From G965267425 sp965267425 (lineage in GTDB: Bacteria; Bacteroidota; Bacteroidia; Flavobacteriales_E; Vicingaceae), in the NCBI GenBank assembly GCA_965267425.1, contig OZ253959.1:2232001-2296000 (forward strand): a stretch of DNA of 64,000 bases, given 5' to 3'. The notes under the pieces were generated by a model that saw only the letters and a program-made list of their open reading frames with translations, was not told the origin of the DNA and did not search any database. Shown here piece by piece: positions 7,533 through 15,436 of this stretch. The position numbers and the translations under genes are program-made. Every line of letters starts with the position of its first letter. Positions within the stretch are counted from its first letter, which is position 1.

Positions 7533-8306
7533 ATGAAAGTTGTTCTGTTTGCCGGTGGAAAAGGCACAAGGATTTCTGAAGAATCTCATTTACGACCCAA
7601 ACCCATGATTGAAATCGGTGGTATGCCCATCATATGGCATATCATGAAAAATTATGCGGCACACGGGCACAATGAATTCGTCATTTGTCTGGGATACAAG
7701 GGATATATGATTAAAGAGTATTTCCTCAATTATTTTGTACATCATTCAGATGTTACGGTCAACTTGGGAACAAATGAGGTTGAAGTACACCGACCTCAGG
7801 AAGAAAATATCAAAGTATCATTGGTGGATACAGGTTTGGAAACCATGACAGCAGGTCGTCTCAAAAAAGTGCAATCGTATATTGGCAATGAAGATTTTAT
7901 GCTGACATATGGGGATGGCCTTTCGAACATTGATGTAGATAAATTGGTAGCATTCCATCAGGAAAAAGGTAAGATCTGTACCATGAGCATCATTCAACCG
8001 GGAAGCCGCTTTGGGGTGATTGAATCGGATGAAAATGATATTGTCAAGAAATTTGTCGAAAAGCCCAAGGAAGATGGTGCTTGGATCAATGGCGGATTTT
8101 TTGTGCTTTCTCCAAAGGTGTTCGATTACCTCCATGATGATGCAGATGACATCATGTGGGAAAGACAACCTTTGCAGGATTTAGCAAAAGATGGTGAATT
8201 GGCAACCTACAAGCACCACGGATTCTGGAAGTGCATGGATACCATGCGAGACAAAACGGAATTGGAGCAAATGTGGGCCTCACAGCCTGAATGGAAAAAT
8301 TGGTAA
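7533..8306 (+). CDS. rfbF: Glucose-1-phosphate cytidylyltransferase
   Basis: This enzyme makes CDP-glucose from glucose-1-phosphate and CTP, the first step of CDP-deoxyhexose synthesis. With start 7533 the protein has 257 residues, the usual family length. It begins MKVVLFAGGKGTRISEE, the nucleotide-binding G-x-G-T-R loop, followed by RPKPMIEIGG. Further landmarks are LTYGDGLSNID (about 108-118), RFGVIE, FVEKPK and WINGGFFVL. A longer ATG at 7479 would add 18 hydrophobic residues and start upstream of the promoter, so I reject it. The stop overlaps the next start (TAATG). Confidence 0.93.
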   Translation: MKVVLFAGGKGTRISEESHLRPKPMIEIGGMPIIWHIMKNYAAHGHNEFVICLGYKGYMIKEYFLNYFVHHSDVTVNLGTNEVEVHRPQEENIKVSLVDTGLETMTAGRLKKVQSYIGNEDFMLTYGDGLSNIDVDKLVAFHQEKGKICTMSIIQPGSRFGVIESDENDIVKKFVEKPKEDGAWINGGFFVLSPKVFDYLHDDADDIMWERQPLQDLAKDGELATYKHHGFWKCMDTMRDKTELEQMWASQPEWKNW

Positions 8307-9379
8307 TGGCTGAAATGTTACAATCGACTTACCAAAATAAACGCGTTTTTATTACTGGACATACCGGGTTCAAAGGAGGATGGTTGGTTTATATCTTGAA
8401 CCATTTGGGAGCAGAAGTGAAAGGGTATGCCCTGGAGCCGAGAGAACGTTCGTTTTACAACTTATTGAAAATGAATAATTTCGGCGAGTCCATTATCGCC
8501 GATATTCGTGAACAAAAGAAACTTGAAACGGAAATTACCAAGTTCAAACCCGATTACATTTTCCACATGGCGGCCCAGCCTTTGGTATTGGCATCTTACA
8601 ATGATCCGTTAGAGACCTACTCCACCAATGTGATGGGGACTGCCAACTTACTCAATGCTGTCAGGAAATTGGACAACCCTTGCAATATAGTCATCATCAC
8701 CACAGACAAAGTCTACGAAAACTTTGAGGCCGATTACCACTACAAAGAAAATGATCGATTGGGAGGATATGATCCTTACAGCAACAGTAAAGCATGTACT
8801 GAATTGGTGAGTTCTTCGTTCCGCAATTCATTCTTTAACCCTTCCAAGTTTAAAGCACATGGAAAATGCATTGCCACAGCTCGAAGTGGGAATGTGATTG
8901 GAGGTGGTGACTGGTCAGAAGATCGCATCGTACCTGATTTGATGCGAGCACTGGAAAATGATGAACGATTATGGATTCGAAATCCGCAGTCGGTAAGGCC
9001 CTGGCAACATTTGCTTGATCCACTGTGCGGCTATCTGTTGTTGGGAGCAAAAATGAATGAAGACCCCATAACCTTTGCAGAAGCGTACAACTTCGGACCG
9101 GAAGAAGACGATACGTTAACGGTAAAGGAATTGGTAACCAAGGCCATCAAAATCTGGGGACAAGGAGACTTTGACATTGAAAAAGAAAACAACTCACCTC
9201 ATGAAGCTGGTTTGCTCAAATTGAGCATTGAAAAAGCCAAACAAGAATTGGGTTGGTTTCCCAGATTGAATTCAGTTGAGACCCTGGAATGGACAGTTGA
9301 ATGGTATAAAATGGCGAATAGCGATGCAGCAGGCATCACGTTTAAACAAGTGTCGGACTACATCAAAATGGTTTCTTGA
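8306..9379 (+). CDS. rfbG: CDP-glucose 4,6-dehydratase
   Basis: A short-chain dehydrogenase-type enzyme converting CDP-glucose to CDP-4-keto-6-deoxyglucose with bound NAD. From ATG 8306 it has 357 residues: Rossmann motif FITGHTGFKGGWL, then MAAQPLVLASY, the TTDKVYEN stretch, and the active-site PYSNSKACTEL (Tyr-x3-Lys) near 160. SGNVIGGGDWSEDRIVPD and VRPWQHLLDP are characteristic of the RfbG subgroup. An in-frame ATG 15 bp upstream (8291) would overlap rfbF by 16 bases. The 1-bp TAATG overlap at 8306 is the more likely coupled start. Confidence 0.93.
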   Translation: MAEMLQSTYQNKRVFITGHTGFKGGWLVYILNHLGAEVKGYALEPRERSFYNLLKMNNFGESIIADIREQKKLETEITKFKPDYIFHMAAQPLVLASYNDPLETYSTNVMGTANLLNAVRKLDNPCNIVIITTDKVYENFEADYHYKENDRLGGYDPYSNSKACTELVSSSFRNSFFNPSKFKAHGKCIATARSGNVIGGGDWSEDRIVPDLMRALENDERLWIRNPQSVRPWQHLLDPLCGYLLLGAKMNEDPITFAEAYNFGPEEDDTLTVKELVTKAIKIWGQGDFDIEKENNSPHEAGLLKLSIEKAKQELGWFPRLNSVETLEWTVEWYKMANSDAAGITFKQVSDYIKMVS

Positions 9380-9909
9380 AAATATCAGAAACAAATATCG
9401 CCGGTGTTTATGAAGTACTTTTTTTTAATGCTTCAGATGAAAGGGGCACATTTGTCAAAACCTACCACAGTGATTCATTAAAAGAGCATGGCCTGAACTC
9501 TGATTTTCGAGAGTCGTTTTATTCCACCAATAAAAAAGGAGTTATTCGAGGAATGCATTTTCAAATTCCACCTGAAGATCACAGCAAATTGGTTTACGCT
9601 ACGCAAGGCACCATTCTCGATATAATTGTTGATCTGAGAAAAGACTCTCCTACTTACGGTAAATTTGCGCAAGTAGAAATTTCGGGAGACAATTCTCGTG
9701 GGGTGTACATGCCCAAAGGTGTGGCACATGGTTTTTGTTGCTTAACTGACGCCACCATGGTATACTTGACTTCTACACAGCATAGTCCTGAACATGATAG
9801 CGGTATTCGATGGGATTCATTTGGCATGGACTGGCCCATTGAACAGCCCATTATGTCTTCAAGAGATCAAGAATTTGTTTCATTTTCAGATTTTAAAAGC
9901 CCTTTTTAA
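9376..9909 (+). CDS. RmlC-like sugar-nucleotide 3,5-epimerase
   Basis: A 177-residue cupin of the dTDP-4-dehydrorhamnose 3,5-epimerase family, beginning at TTG 9376 that overlaps the rfbG stop (TTGA). The catalytic-His region GVIRGMHFQIP, the LDIIVDLRKDSPTYG strand and VYMPKGVAHGFCCL are present. In classical RmlC the segment reads Y-K-x-T-x-Y-Y; here it is YLTSTQH, so the first Tyr remains and the last is His. Given its CDP-sugar neighbours it probably epimerises C5 (or C3/C5) of a CDP-4-keto-deoxyhexose, as AscE does in ascarylose synthesis, rather than making dTDP-rhamnose. No rmlA or rmlB lies nearby. Confidence 0.82.
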   Translation: MKISETNIAGVYEVLFFNASDERGTFVKTYHSDSLKEHGLNSDFRESFYSTNKKGVIRGMHFQIPPEDHSKLVYATQGTILDIIVDLRKDSPTYGKFAQVEISGDNSRGVYMPKGVAHGFCCLTDATMVYLTSTQHSPEHDSGIRWDSFGMDWPIEQPIMSSRDQEFVSFSDFKSPF

Positions 9910-9911
9910 AC

Positions 9912-10793
9912 ATGGAAATGAAAGTGGTCATCATAGGAGCATCGGGATTAGTTGGAGGAAATATGTTGAAGTATTTTTCAATGCAAAACTGGAAAGTCCT
10001 GGGAACACATTTTAGTTATCCAACCAAAGACACCATTCCATTTGACACATTAAATCCTAAAAATGATCAGGAGTCGTATGACCTGGTTAAAAAATTCGCA
10101 CCGGATTGGATCGTGCATTGTGGTGCGCTTACATGGGTGGATTATTGTGAAGAACATCCGAAGGAAAGTTATGAGAAAACGGTTGTGTCTACCATCAATA
10201 TGATTGAACTGGCAAAAGATCTCAATGCCGGTTTTTGTTACCTGTCAACGGATTATGTGTTTGATGGCAAAGAAGGCCCATATACAGAAAGCCACGAAGT
10301 AAATCCATTAAGCGTTTACGGAAAACACAAATTGGAAGCTGAACAACACGTACAAAATTCCGGTTTAAATCATTTGATTCTGAGAATCACAAATGTTTAT
10401 GGCGATGAAGAGCGCGGCAAAAATTTCATTGCACGATTGTTGTCCTTGGCTAAAGAGGGAAAAACCGAACATTTGAAATTGCCAAAAGATCAATATGCCA
10501 CACCGGTCAATGCAAAAGATGTAGCCAGGGCAACCCACGTTTTGATTAGCGACCAAAAAGACGGCATCTATCACATTGCATCTACAGATTATATGAATCG
10601 AATGCAATTGGCACAACGTGTATTGTCAAACTTTCCAGACGCTAACATTACAATGGAAGCATTGAGAACCAATCAAATGAATCAGGCAGCAAGTCGACCT
10701 TTGTATGGTGGACTCATCAGTAAAAAATTTAACAGGGAATATCCCGAATTTATGTTTACCAATATTGACGATTATTTAAAAGATAAGCTATGA
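9912..10793 (+). CDS. RmlD-like NAD(P)-dependent 4-ketosugar reductase
   Basis: A 293-residue extended short-chain reductase. The Rossmann motif VVIIGASGLVGGNML is at the N-terminus, followed by HCGALTWVDYCEEHP (RmlD-type C-A-x-T-x-V-D pattern), YLSTDYVFDGKEGPY and the active site SVYGKHKLEAEQ. The family reduces the C4 keto group of nucleotide-linked deoxysugars. It starts 2 bp after the epimerase and overlaps the next gene by 4 bp, so it is co-translated with the CDP-sugar pathway and is probably the final reductase. Confidence 0.85.
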   Translation: MEMKVVIIGASGLVGGNMLKYFSMQNWKVLGTHFSYPTKDTIPFDTLNPKNDQESYDLVKKFAPDWIVHCGALTWVDYCEEHPKESYEKTVVSTINMIELAKDLNAGFCYLSTDYVFDGKEGPYTESHEVNPLSVYGKHKLEAEQHVQNSGLNHLILRITNVYGDEERGKNFIARLLSLAKEGKTEHLKLPKDQYATPVNAKDVARATHVLISDQKDGIYHIASTDYMNRMQLAQRVLSNFPDANITMEALRTNQMNQAASRPLYGGLISKKFNREYPEFMFTNIDDYLKDKL

Positions 10794-12001
10794 ATTCAAC
10801 GCAAGAAAAAAACATCAGCGTTCCATATGGCATGACCGTGCATGGAGAAGAGGAAATTGCAGCCGTAACCAATGTCTTACGGACATCCACACAAATGGGG
10901 AAACACGTTCGGGAATTCGAACAAAAAGTGGCACATCTATATGACAAAAAGCACGGCATCATGGTTAATTCAGGTTCTTCTGCTTTATACCTTGGCGCCG
11001 ATTTACTAAAATTTGAAAAAGGAAGTGAAATCATCACCCCTGCCCTGACTTTCGCTACTACGGTATCCCCGTTAGCCAAAATTGGTTGGATTCCATCATT
11101 TGTAGATGTTTCACCTGGTACCTATAATATAGATGCGCAAAAAGTGGAGGAAATGATAACGGATAAAACCAAAGCGTTGTGGATTCCTAATTTATTGGGG
11201 AACCTTCCGGATTGGAAGTTGTTACGAGAAATTGCTGACAAGCATGGTTTATTTGTTCTTGAAGATTCTGCAGATACATTGGGTGCAGAAATTGGTGGAA
11301 AAAGTTCTGGAAGATTTGCGGATATCAGCACCACAAGTTTCTATGGTTCGCATGTTATCAATTGTGCCGGAAATGGAGGAATGATTTGTGTGAATGATGA
11401 AGATTTGGCAGAGAGAGCAAAATTGTTGCGCAGCTGGGGACGTAGTTCTTCTTTATTTGTAGAGTCTGAAAAAATCGAAAATCGTTTTAATGTAGAAGTT
11501 GATGGCATTCCTTATGATGCCAAATTCATTTTCGAAGAACTGGGATACAATATTGAACCTTCCGAAATGGGTGCAGCATTTGGGCTGGTGCAATTGTCGA
11601 AATTGAATCACAACATTGATGAACGATCAAAGAATAAAAACGAATTGGATGAGTTCTTTGCCAATTATACAGATTGGTTCATTTTACCTCAACAATTGAA
11701 AGACAGTCGCACAGGTTGGTTGGCTTATGCGTTAACCATTAAGGCCGATGCACCTTTCTCCAGACGTGAAATGCAGATATTCTTAGAAAAAAGAAATGTA
11801 CAGACCCGAACCGTATTTACGGGAAACATTTTGAGACAACCTGGATTTAAGAATATTCCTTGTAAAACCTCAAAAGACGGTTATGCATTTACCGATGATG
11901 TGATGAAGGGTGGAATATTGATGGCATGTCATCATGGAATGACCCGAGACATGATGGATCATTTAAAAAATTCGTTGGCTGATTTTCTTGGCCAATTTTA
12001 A
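10790..12001 (+). CDS. PLP-dependent sugar 3-dehydrase (RfbH/ColD-like, His in place of Lys)
   Basis: A 403-residue DegT/DnrJ/EryC1-fold protein. PLP-binding motifs are VNSGSSALYLGADLL, EDSADTLGAEIGG (Asp159) and SFYGSHVI. The residue where aminotransferases carry the PLP lysine is His188. That substitution marks C3-dehydrases such as ColD and the E1 enzyme AscC/RfbH. Unlike E1, the stretch after WGR (about residues 216-250) has no Cys-x-Cys-x2-Cys iron-sulfur motif; the only cysteines are scattered (C192, C200, and two near the C-terminus). By these residues it is ColD-like, yet it sits in a CDP-glucose pathway. I predict C3 deoxygenation of a CDP-4-keto-6-deoxyhexose. It ends overlapping the convergent thioesterase by 4 bp. 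Confidence 0.82.
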   Translation: MNSTQEKNISVPYGMTVHGEEEIAAVTNVLRTSTQMGKHVREFEQKVAHLYDKKHGIMVNSGSSALYLGADLLKFEKGSEIITPALTFATTVSPLAKIGWIPSFVDVSPGTYNIDAQKVEEMITDKTKALWIPNLLGNLPDWKLLREIADKHGLFVLEDSADTLGAEIGGKSSGRFADISTTSFYGSHVINCAGNGGMICVNDEDLAERAKLLRSWGRSSSLFVESEKIENRFNVEVDGIPYDAKFIFEELGYNIEPSEMGAAFGLVQLSKLNHNIDERSKNKNELDEFFANYTDWFILPQQLKDSRTGWLAYALTIKADAPFSRREMQIFLEKRNVQTRTVFTGNILRQPGFKNIPCKTSKDGYAFTDDVMKGGILMACHHGMTRDMMDHLKNSLADFLGQF

Positions 12002-12408
12002 TTCTCAAAAAACGGCTGAATAGCTGCGTTGAAATTTTCTGGTGCCTGACAAGGTTTACCTGTTGATGTATTCACAAAAACCAATGTAGTTTGCGCTTCG
12101 TTCAACAACTCATCTTTGTCATTATAGGTCTTGTAATGAAAGGTGATTCGTGAATAAGGTAGTTCTCTTATCTCGGTGTGAATGCGTAACTCATCATCAT
12201 AATAAGCTGGCTTGTAATACTTTACACTAAACTCATAAACGGGCAACATGTAACCATCGTCTTCCATTTGTTTGTAGCTAATGCCCAATTTTCGAAGCAA
12301 TTCAACTCTGGCTACTTCAAAATACGTTGCGTAGTTACCATAATAAGCGTATCCCATTTTATCTGTTTCGCCATATCGAACACGTACCAAAATATCGGAA
12401 TTATACAT
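11998..12408 (-). CDS. Acyl-CoA thioesterase, YbgC/FadM family (hotdog fold)
   Basis: A 136-residue 4HBT-type hotdog protein. The family signature RYGETDKMGYAYYGNYATYF contains the catalytic Asp and the NY pair, followed by the helix ARVELLRKLG and the strand KYYKPAYYDDELRIHTEI. These enzymes hydrolyse acyl-CoA or acyl-ACP thioesters in the cytoplasm. It is convergent with, and overlaps the 3' end of, the sugar dehydrase gene and is divergent from dnaA. There is no link to the sugar operon. Confidence 0.88.
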   Translation of the reverse strand: MYNSDILVRVRYGETDKMGYAYYGNYATYFEVARVELLRKLGISYKQMEDDGYMLPVYEFSVKYYKPAYYDDELRIHTEIRELPYSRITFHYKTYNDKDELLNEAQTTLVFVNTSTGKPCQAPENFNAAIQPFFEN

Positions 12409-12771
12409 GGATCATTTTATTAAAAAAAGTGTGCAAAAGAAGAAATAATTTTTTTTGAAAAAGTGATAATATGCATTATTAATTTAAGTTAGAAAAGGCA
12501 AATGATTCATATATAAACGGTTAAATATTTTTACCAAAATCTGTTCAGATCGACTGTTAAAATTTATTATAAAACAATAGCAAAATCATTTTTTTTTTAA
12601 CTTTTTTATACCAATATTTGTTACGCAAATTTGTTCAGCCAATCGTTTCGGAGTTTCTTCGCAAATCACTGATATGAAAGGCATTCCAAGGTTTGGGTAT
12701 TGGGGCAGCATAACCTTTTCGACCAACAAATTTACAGAATATTAAAGCAAACTATCTAACTCTCTATTTGC
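12409..12771. other. AT-rich intergenic region upstream of dnaA
   Basis: This 363-bp non-coding stretch has long A and T runs (12440-12460, 12580-12605) and a repeated word TGTTCAG at about 12541 and 12631. I found no TTATNCACA DnaA box, no 13-mer array and no exact TAnnTTTG element. It must contain the dnaA promoter, but I cannot place it. There is no positive evidence for an origin. Confidence 0.5.
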
Positions 12772-14205
12772 ATGGAAAAAAACTTTGAAGTGGTCTGGCA
12801 AAATTGCCTAACAGTTATTCGGGATAACGTAAGCTTACAAAGTTTCAAAACATGGTTTGAACCGATCAAGCCGATCAAGTTGAATAAGAATGTATTGACG
12901 ATTCAAGTACCCAGTCAATTTTTCTATGAATGGCTGGAAGAACATTACATCAACCTACTAAAGAAAACCATCCGTAAAGAACTTGGAACTGCCGGAAGGT
13001 TGGAATATAGCATTGTGATGGAAAACAATGTCAAAACCACCAAACCTTACACGGTAAAGATCCCTACTTCCAATGTTCAGGCAACCAAAAACGCTCCGGT
13101 ATCTATGCCGCTCAGCATCAATACGGACAAGGCGATCAAAAATCCTTTCATCATACCGGGATTAAAAAAGATCAACGTTGAATCGCAATTAAATCCTAAT
13201 TATACATTCAGCAATTTTGTCGAAGGTGATTGCAACAGGCTTGCTAGATCTGCTGGATTTGCAGTAGCAAAAAATCCAGGAGGAACCGCTTTTAATCCAT
13301 TGTTGATTTATGGCGGTGTAGGTCTGGGTAAAACACACCTGGCTCATTCCATTGGTATTGAAATTAAAAACAACCATCCGTCAAAGACGGTTTTGTACGT
13401 ATCCTCTGAAAAATTTACACACCAGTTTATTGATGCCATTCGCAACAATAACCAAAATGATTTCATCCACTTTTACCAAATGATGGATGTGCTTGTTATT
13501 GATGATGTGCAGTTTTTTGCCGGAAAGGAAAAAACACAGGATGTATTCTTTCACATCTTTAATCACTTGCATCAAACTGGAAAGCAAATCATTCTTACCT
13601 CAGATAAACCACCTGTAGAAATGCAAGGTGTAGAACAACGTTTGTTGTCCAGGTTTAAATGGGGACTATCAGCAGATTTGCAAACACCTGGTTTGGAAAC
13701 TCGTATTGCCATTCTTGAAAAGAAAATGTACAATGAAGGGCTGGAGTTACCGAAAGATGTTGTGGAGTATTTAGCGTACAGCATTACTACCAACATTCGT
13801 GAACTGGAAGGCGCGTTGATTTCATTGCTTGCTCAATCATCACTAAACAAGAAGGCCATTACGCTTGAGTTGGCTAAGCAAATGATTGACAAGTTTGTTA
13901 AAAATACAGCCAGAGAAGTATCCATTGATTACATACAAAAAGTGGTTTGTGATTACTTCGATCTTCCGATGGAATTATTGAAATCAAAAACCAGGAAACG
14001 AGAAGTGGTTCAGGCAAGACAAATTGCTATGTACTTCTCCAAAAAATTGACAAAATCAAGCCTTGCCAGCATTGGTATGCACTGTGGAGGTAAAGATCAT
14101 GCCACGGTATTGCACGCTTGCAAAACAGTCAACAACCTGATTGATACAGACAAACGTTTCCGAGGGTATATTGATGACCTTAAGAAAAAAATAAGTCTGC
14201 AATAA
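12772..14205 (+). CDS. dnaA: Chromosomal replication initiator DnaA
   Basis: A 477-residue initiator. Domain I (about 1-85, WQNCLTVIRDNVS, FKTWFEPIKP) precedes a short linker. The AAA+ domain has Walker A GGVGLGKTHLAHSIG near 181, Walker B VLVIDDVQFFAGKEKTQ and sensor segments LTSDKPPVEM and RLLSRFKWGL. The C-terminal DNA-binding domain carries the DnaA signature GGKDHATVLHACKTV near 440-455. It binds DnaA boxes and opens the origin. It is complete, flanked by an AT-rich leader and a strong terminator, so monocistronic. dnaN is not adjacent. Confidence 0.98.
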   Translation: MEKNFEVVWQNCLTVIRDNVSLQSFKTWFEPIKPIKLNKNVLTIQVPSQFFYEWLEEHYINLLKKTIRKELGTAGRLEYSIVMENNVKTTKPYTVKIPTSNVQATKNAPVSMPLSINTDKAIKNPFIIPGLKKINVESQLNPNYTFSNFVEGDCNRLARSAGFAVAKNPGGTAFNPLLIYGGVGLGKTHLAHSIGIEIKNNHPSKTVLYVSSEKFTHQFIDAIRNNNQNDFIHFYQMMDVLVIDDVQFFAGKEKTQDVFFHIFNHLHQTGKQIILTSDKPPVEMQGVEQRLLSRFKWGLSADLQTPGLETRIAILEKKMYNEGLELPKDVVEYLAYSITTNIRELEGALISLLAQSSLNKKAITLELAKQMIDKFVKNTAREVSIDYIQKVVCDYFDLPMELLKSKTRKREVVQARQIAMYFSKKLTKSSLASIGMHCGGKDHATVLHACKTVNNLIDTDKRFRGYIDDLKKKISLQ

Positions 14206-14225
14206 GTAATATACGATGATGAATA

Positions 14226-14262
14226 AGAGGAATGAGGTAAACTTCATTCCTCTTTTTATTTA
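14226..14262 (+). terminator. Terminator of dnaA
   Basis: Stem AGAGGAATGA (14226-14235) pairs with TCATTCCTCT (14244-14253), followed by TTTTATTT. It lies 20 bp past the dnaA stop and just before the phosphatase gene. Confidence 0.8.
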
Positions 14263-14267
14263 GACAG

Positions 14268-14738
14268 ATGATTAAAATTCTAACTGTATGCCTGGGTAAC
14301 ATTTGCCGATCTCCAATGGCTCACGGTGTGCTGGAGCACAAAATCAAAGAAAAAGGCCTGGATATGGAAGTTGATTCGGCTGGGACAGCATCTTACCATA
14401 TTGGAGAACAACCAGATTCCAGAGCCATTGCCAAATCCAAAGAATACGATATCGATATTTCACATTACCGTGGCAGGCAGTTTGAACGCGAGGACTTTGA
14501 ACGATTTGATTTCATCCTCACCATGGATCAATCAAATTATGAAAACGTCATTTTCCTTGCTCAATCCGATGAACAAAGACAAAAGGTTAAAATGATGCTC
14601 AATTATTTGTATCCAAACGAAAATCGATCCGTTCCCGATCCTTATTATGGAGGAGAAAGCGGATTTGAAAATGTCTTCCAACTATTGGATGCATCCTGTG
14701 AAAAATTTCTGGAATCCATAACCCATGGCCAAGGGTAA
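14268..14738 (+). CDS. Low molecular weight protein-tyrosine phosphatase
   Basis: A 156-residue LMW-PTP. The P-loop VCLGNICRSPMAHGVLE holds the nucleophile Cys and the Arg of C-x5-R-S near residues 8-15. The general-acid loop is VPDPYYGGESGFENVFQLL near 125-145. In bacteria these phosphatases act in the cytoplasm, often on BY-kinases that control polysaccharide export; no such kinase is in this window. The 3' end overlaps the following methyltransferase gene by 14 bp, indicating co-translation. Confidence 0.93.
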   Translation: MIKILTVCLGNICRSPMAHGVLEHKIKEKGLDMEVDSAGTASYHIGEQPDSRAIAKSKEYDIDISHYRGRQFEREDFERFDFILTMDQSNYENVIFLAQSDEQRQKVKMMLNYLYPNENRSVPDPYYGGESGFENVFQLLDASCEKFLESITHGQG

Positions 14739-15429
14739 ACTCATACTCATCAGCACGCCACTTTCGGATAATTTGCCAGATACAGTTATCCCAAAAGGAG
14801 ACTTAGAAATAATTAATAACCTGCGGCATTTTGTAGTTGAAAATGTACGTACCGCCCGACGTTTTCTGAAAAAAGTTAACCGCGATTTCCCCATAGATGA
14901 TTGTCAGTTTTCCATCTTGGATAAAGAAACAGACAGAAGTTCAATACATCAATTGATTCAACCGGCTATTGACGGCCATCACGTGGGGTTGTTATCCGAG
15001 GCCGGCGCACCTGCCATTGCAGATCCCGGTGCCCTGCTGGTTGAAAAAGCCCATGAACTTCATATCATAGTAAAACCACTTATTGGCCCCTCCTCTTTAT
15101 TGTTGGCACTCATGGCAAGTGGATTCAACGGTCAAGCATTTGCCTTTAACGGATATTTACCCATCAAAAGTGACGAGCGAAAAAAGAAAATCAAATACCT
15201 GGAATCATTGGCGCATCAATCCGGAGCTGCACAAATGTTTATAGAAACACCTTACCGGAATAACCAATTGCTGCAGGATATTTTGGCCATTTGCAATAAG
15301 TCCACCAAGTTGTGTATAGCTGCTGACTTGCATGGAAATAAACAAAAAATAATAACCCAAACTGTTGCGGCCTGGAAAAAAAGTACCTTTGATTTCCACA
15401 AAATCCCAGCCGTATTTATCCTTCAATGA
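14725..15429 (+). CDS. RsmI-like tetrapyrrole-methylase-fold methyltransferase (short form)
   Basis: A 234-residue SAM-dependent methyltransferase. It begins GKLILISTPLSDNLPDTVIP, an altered version of the RsmI N-terminus, and has VGLLSEAGAPAIADPGALLV, IGPSSLLLALMASGFNGQAF and FIETPYRNNQLLQDIL. RsmI 2'-O-methylates C1402 of 16S rRNA and is usually about 270-290 residues. This protein is shorter and lacks the C-terminal extension, so it may be a paralogue with another RNA substrate. It is co-transcribed with the LMW-PTP, and a lipoprotein gene starts 7 bp after it. Confidence 0.85.
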   Translation: MAKGKLILISTPLSDNLPDTVIPKGDLEIINNLRHFVVENVRTARRFLKKVNRDFPIDDCQFSILDKETDRSSIHQLIQPAIDGHHVGLLSEAGAPAIADPGALLVEKAHELHIIVKPLIGPSSLLLALMASGFNGQAFAFNGYLPIKSDERKKKIKYLESLAHQSGAAQMFIETPYRNNQLLQDILAICNKSTKLCIAADLHGNKQKIITQTVAAWKKSTFDFHKIPAVFILQ

Positions 15430-15436
15430 TTTAATA

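Noticed and set aside
9376..10793. dTDP-L-rhamnose synthesis by the RmlC- and RmlD-like genes
   Set aside because: rmlA and rmlB are absent and the pair is embedded in an rfbF-rfbG CDP-sugar operon, so a CDP-linked product fits better.
12409..12771. Replication origin next to dnaA
   Set aside because: AT-rich but no DnaA-box cluster or repeated 13-mers were found; in Bacteroidota dnaA is often not at the origin. GC-skew would be decisive.
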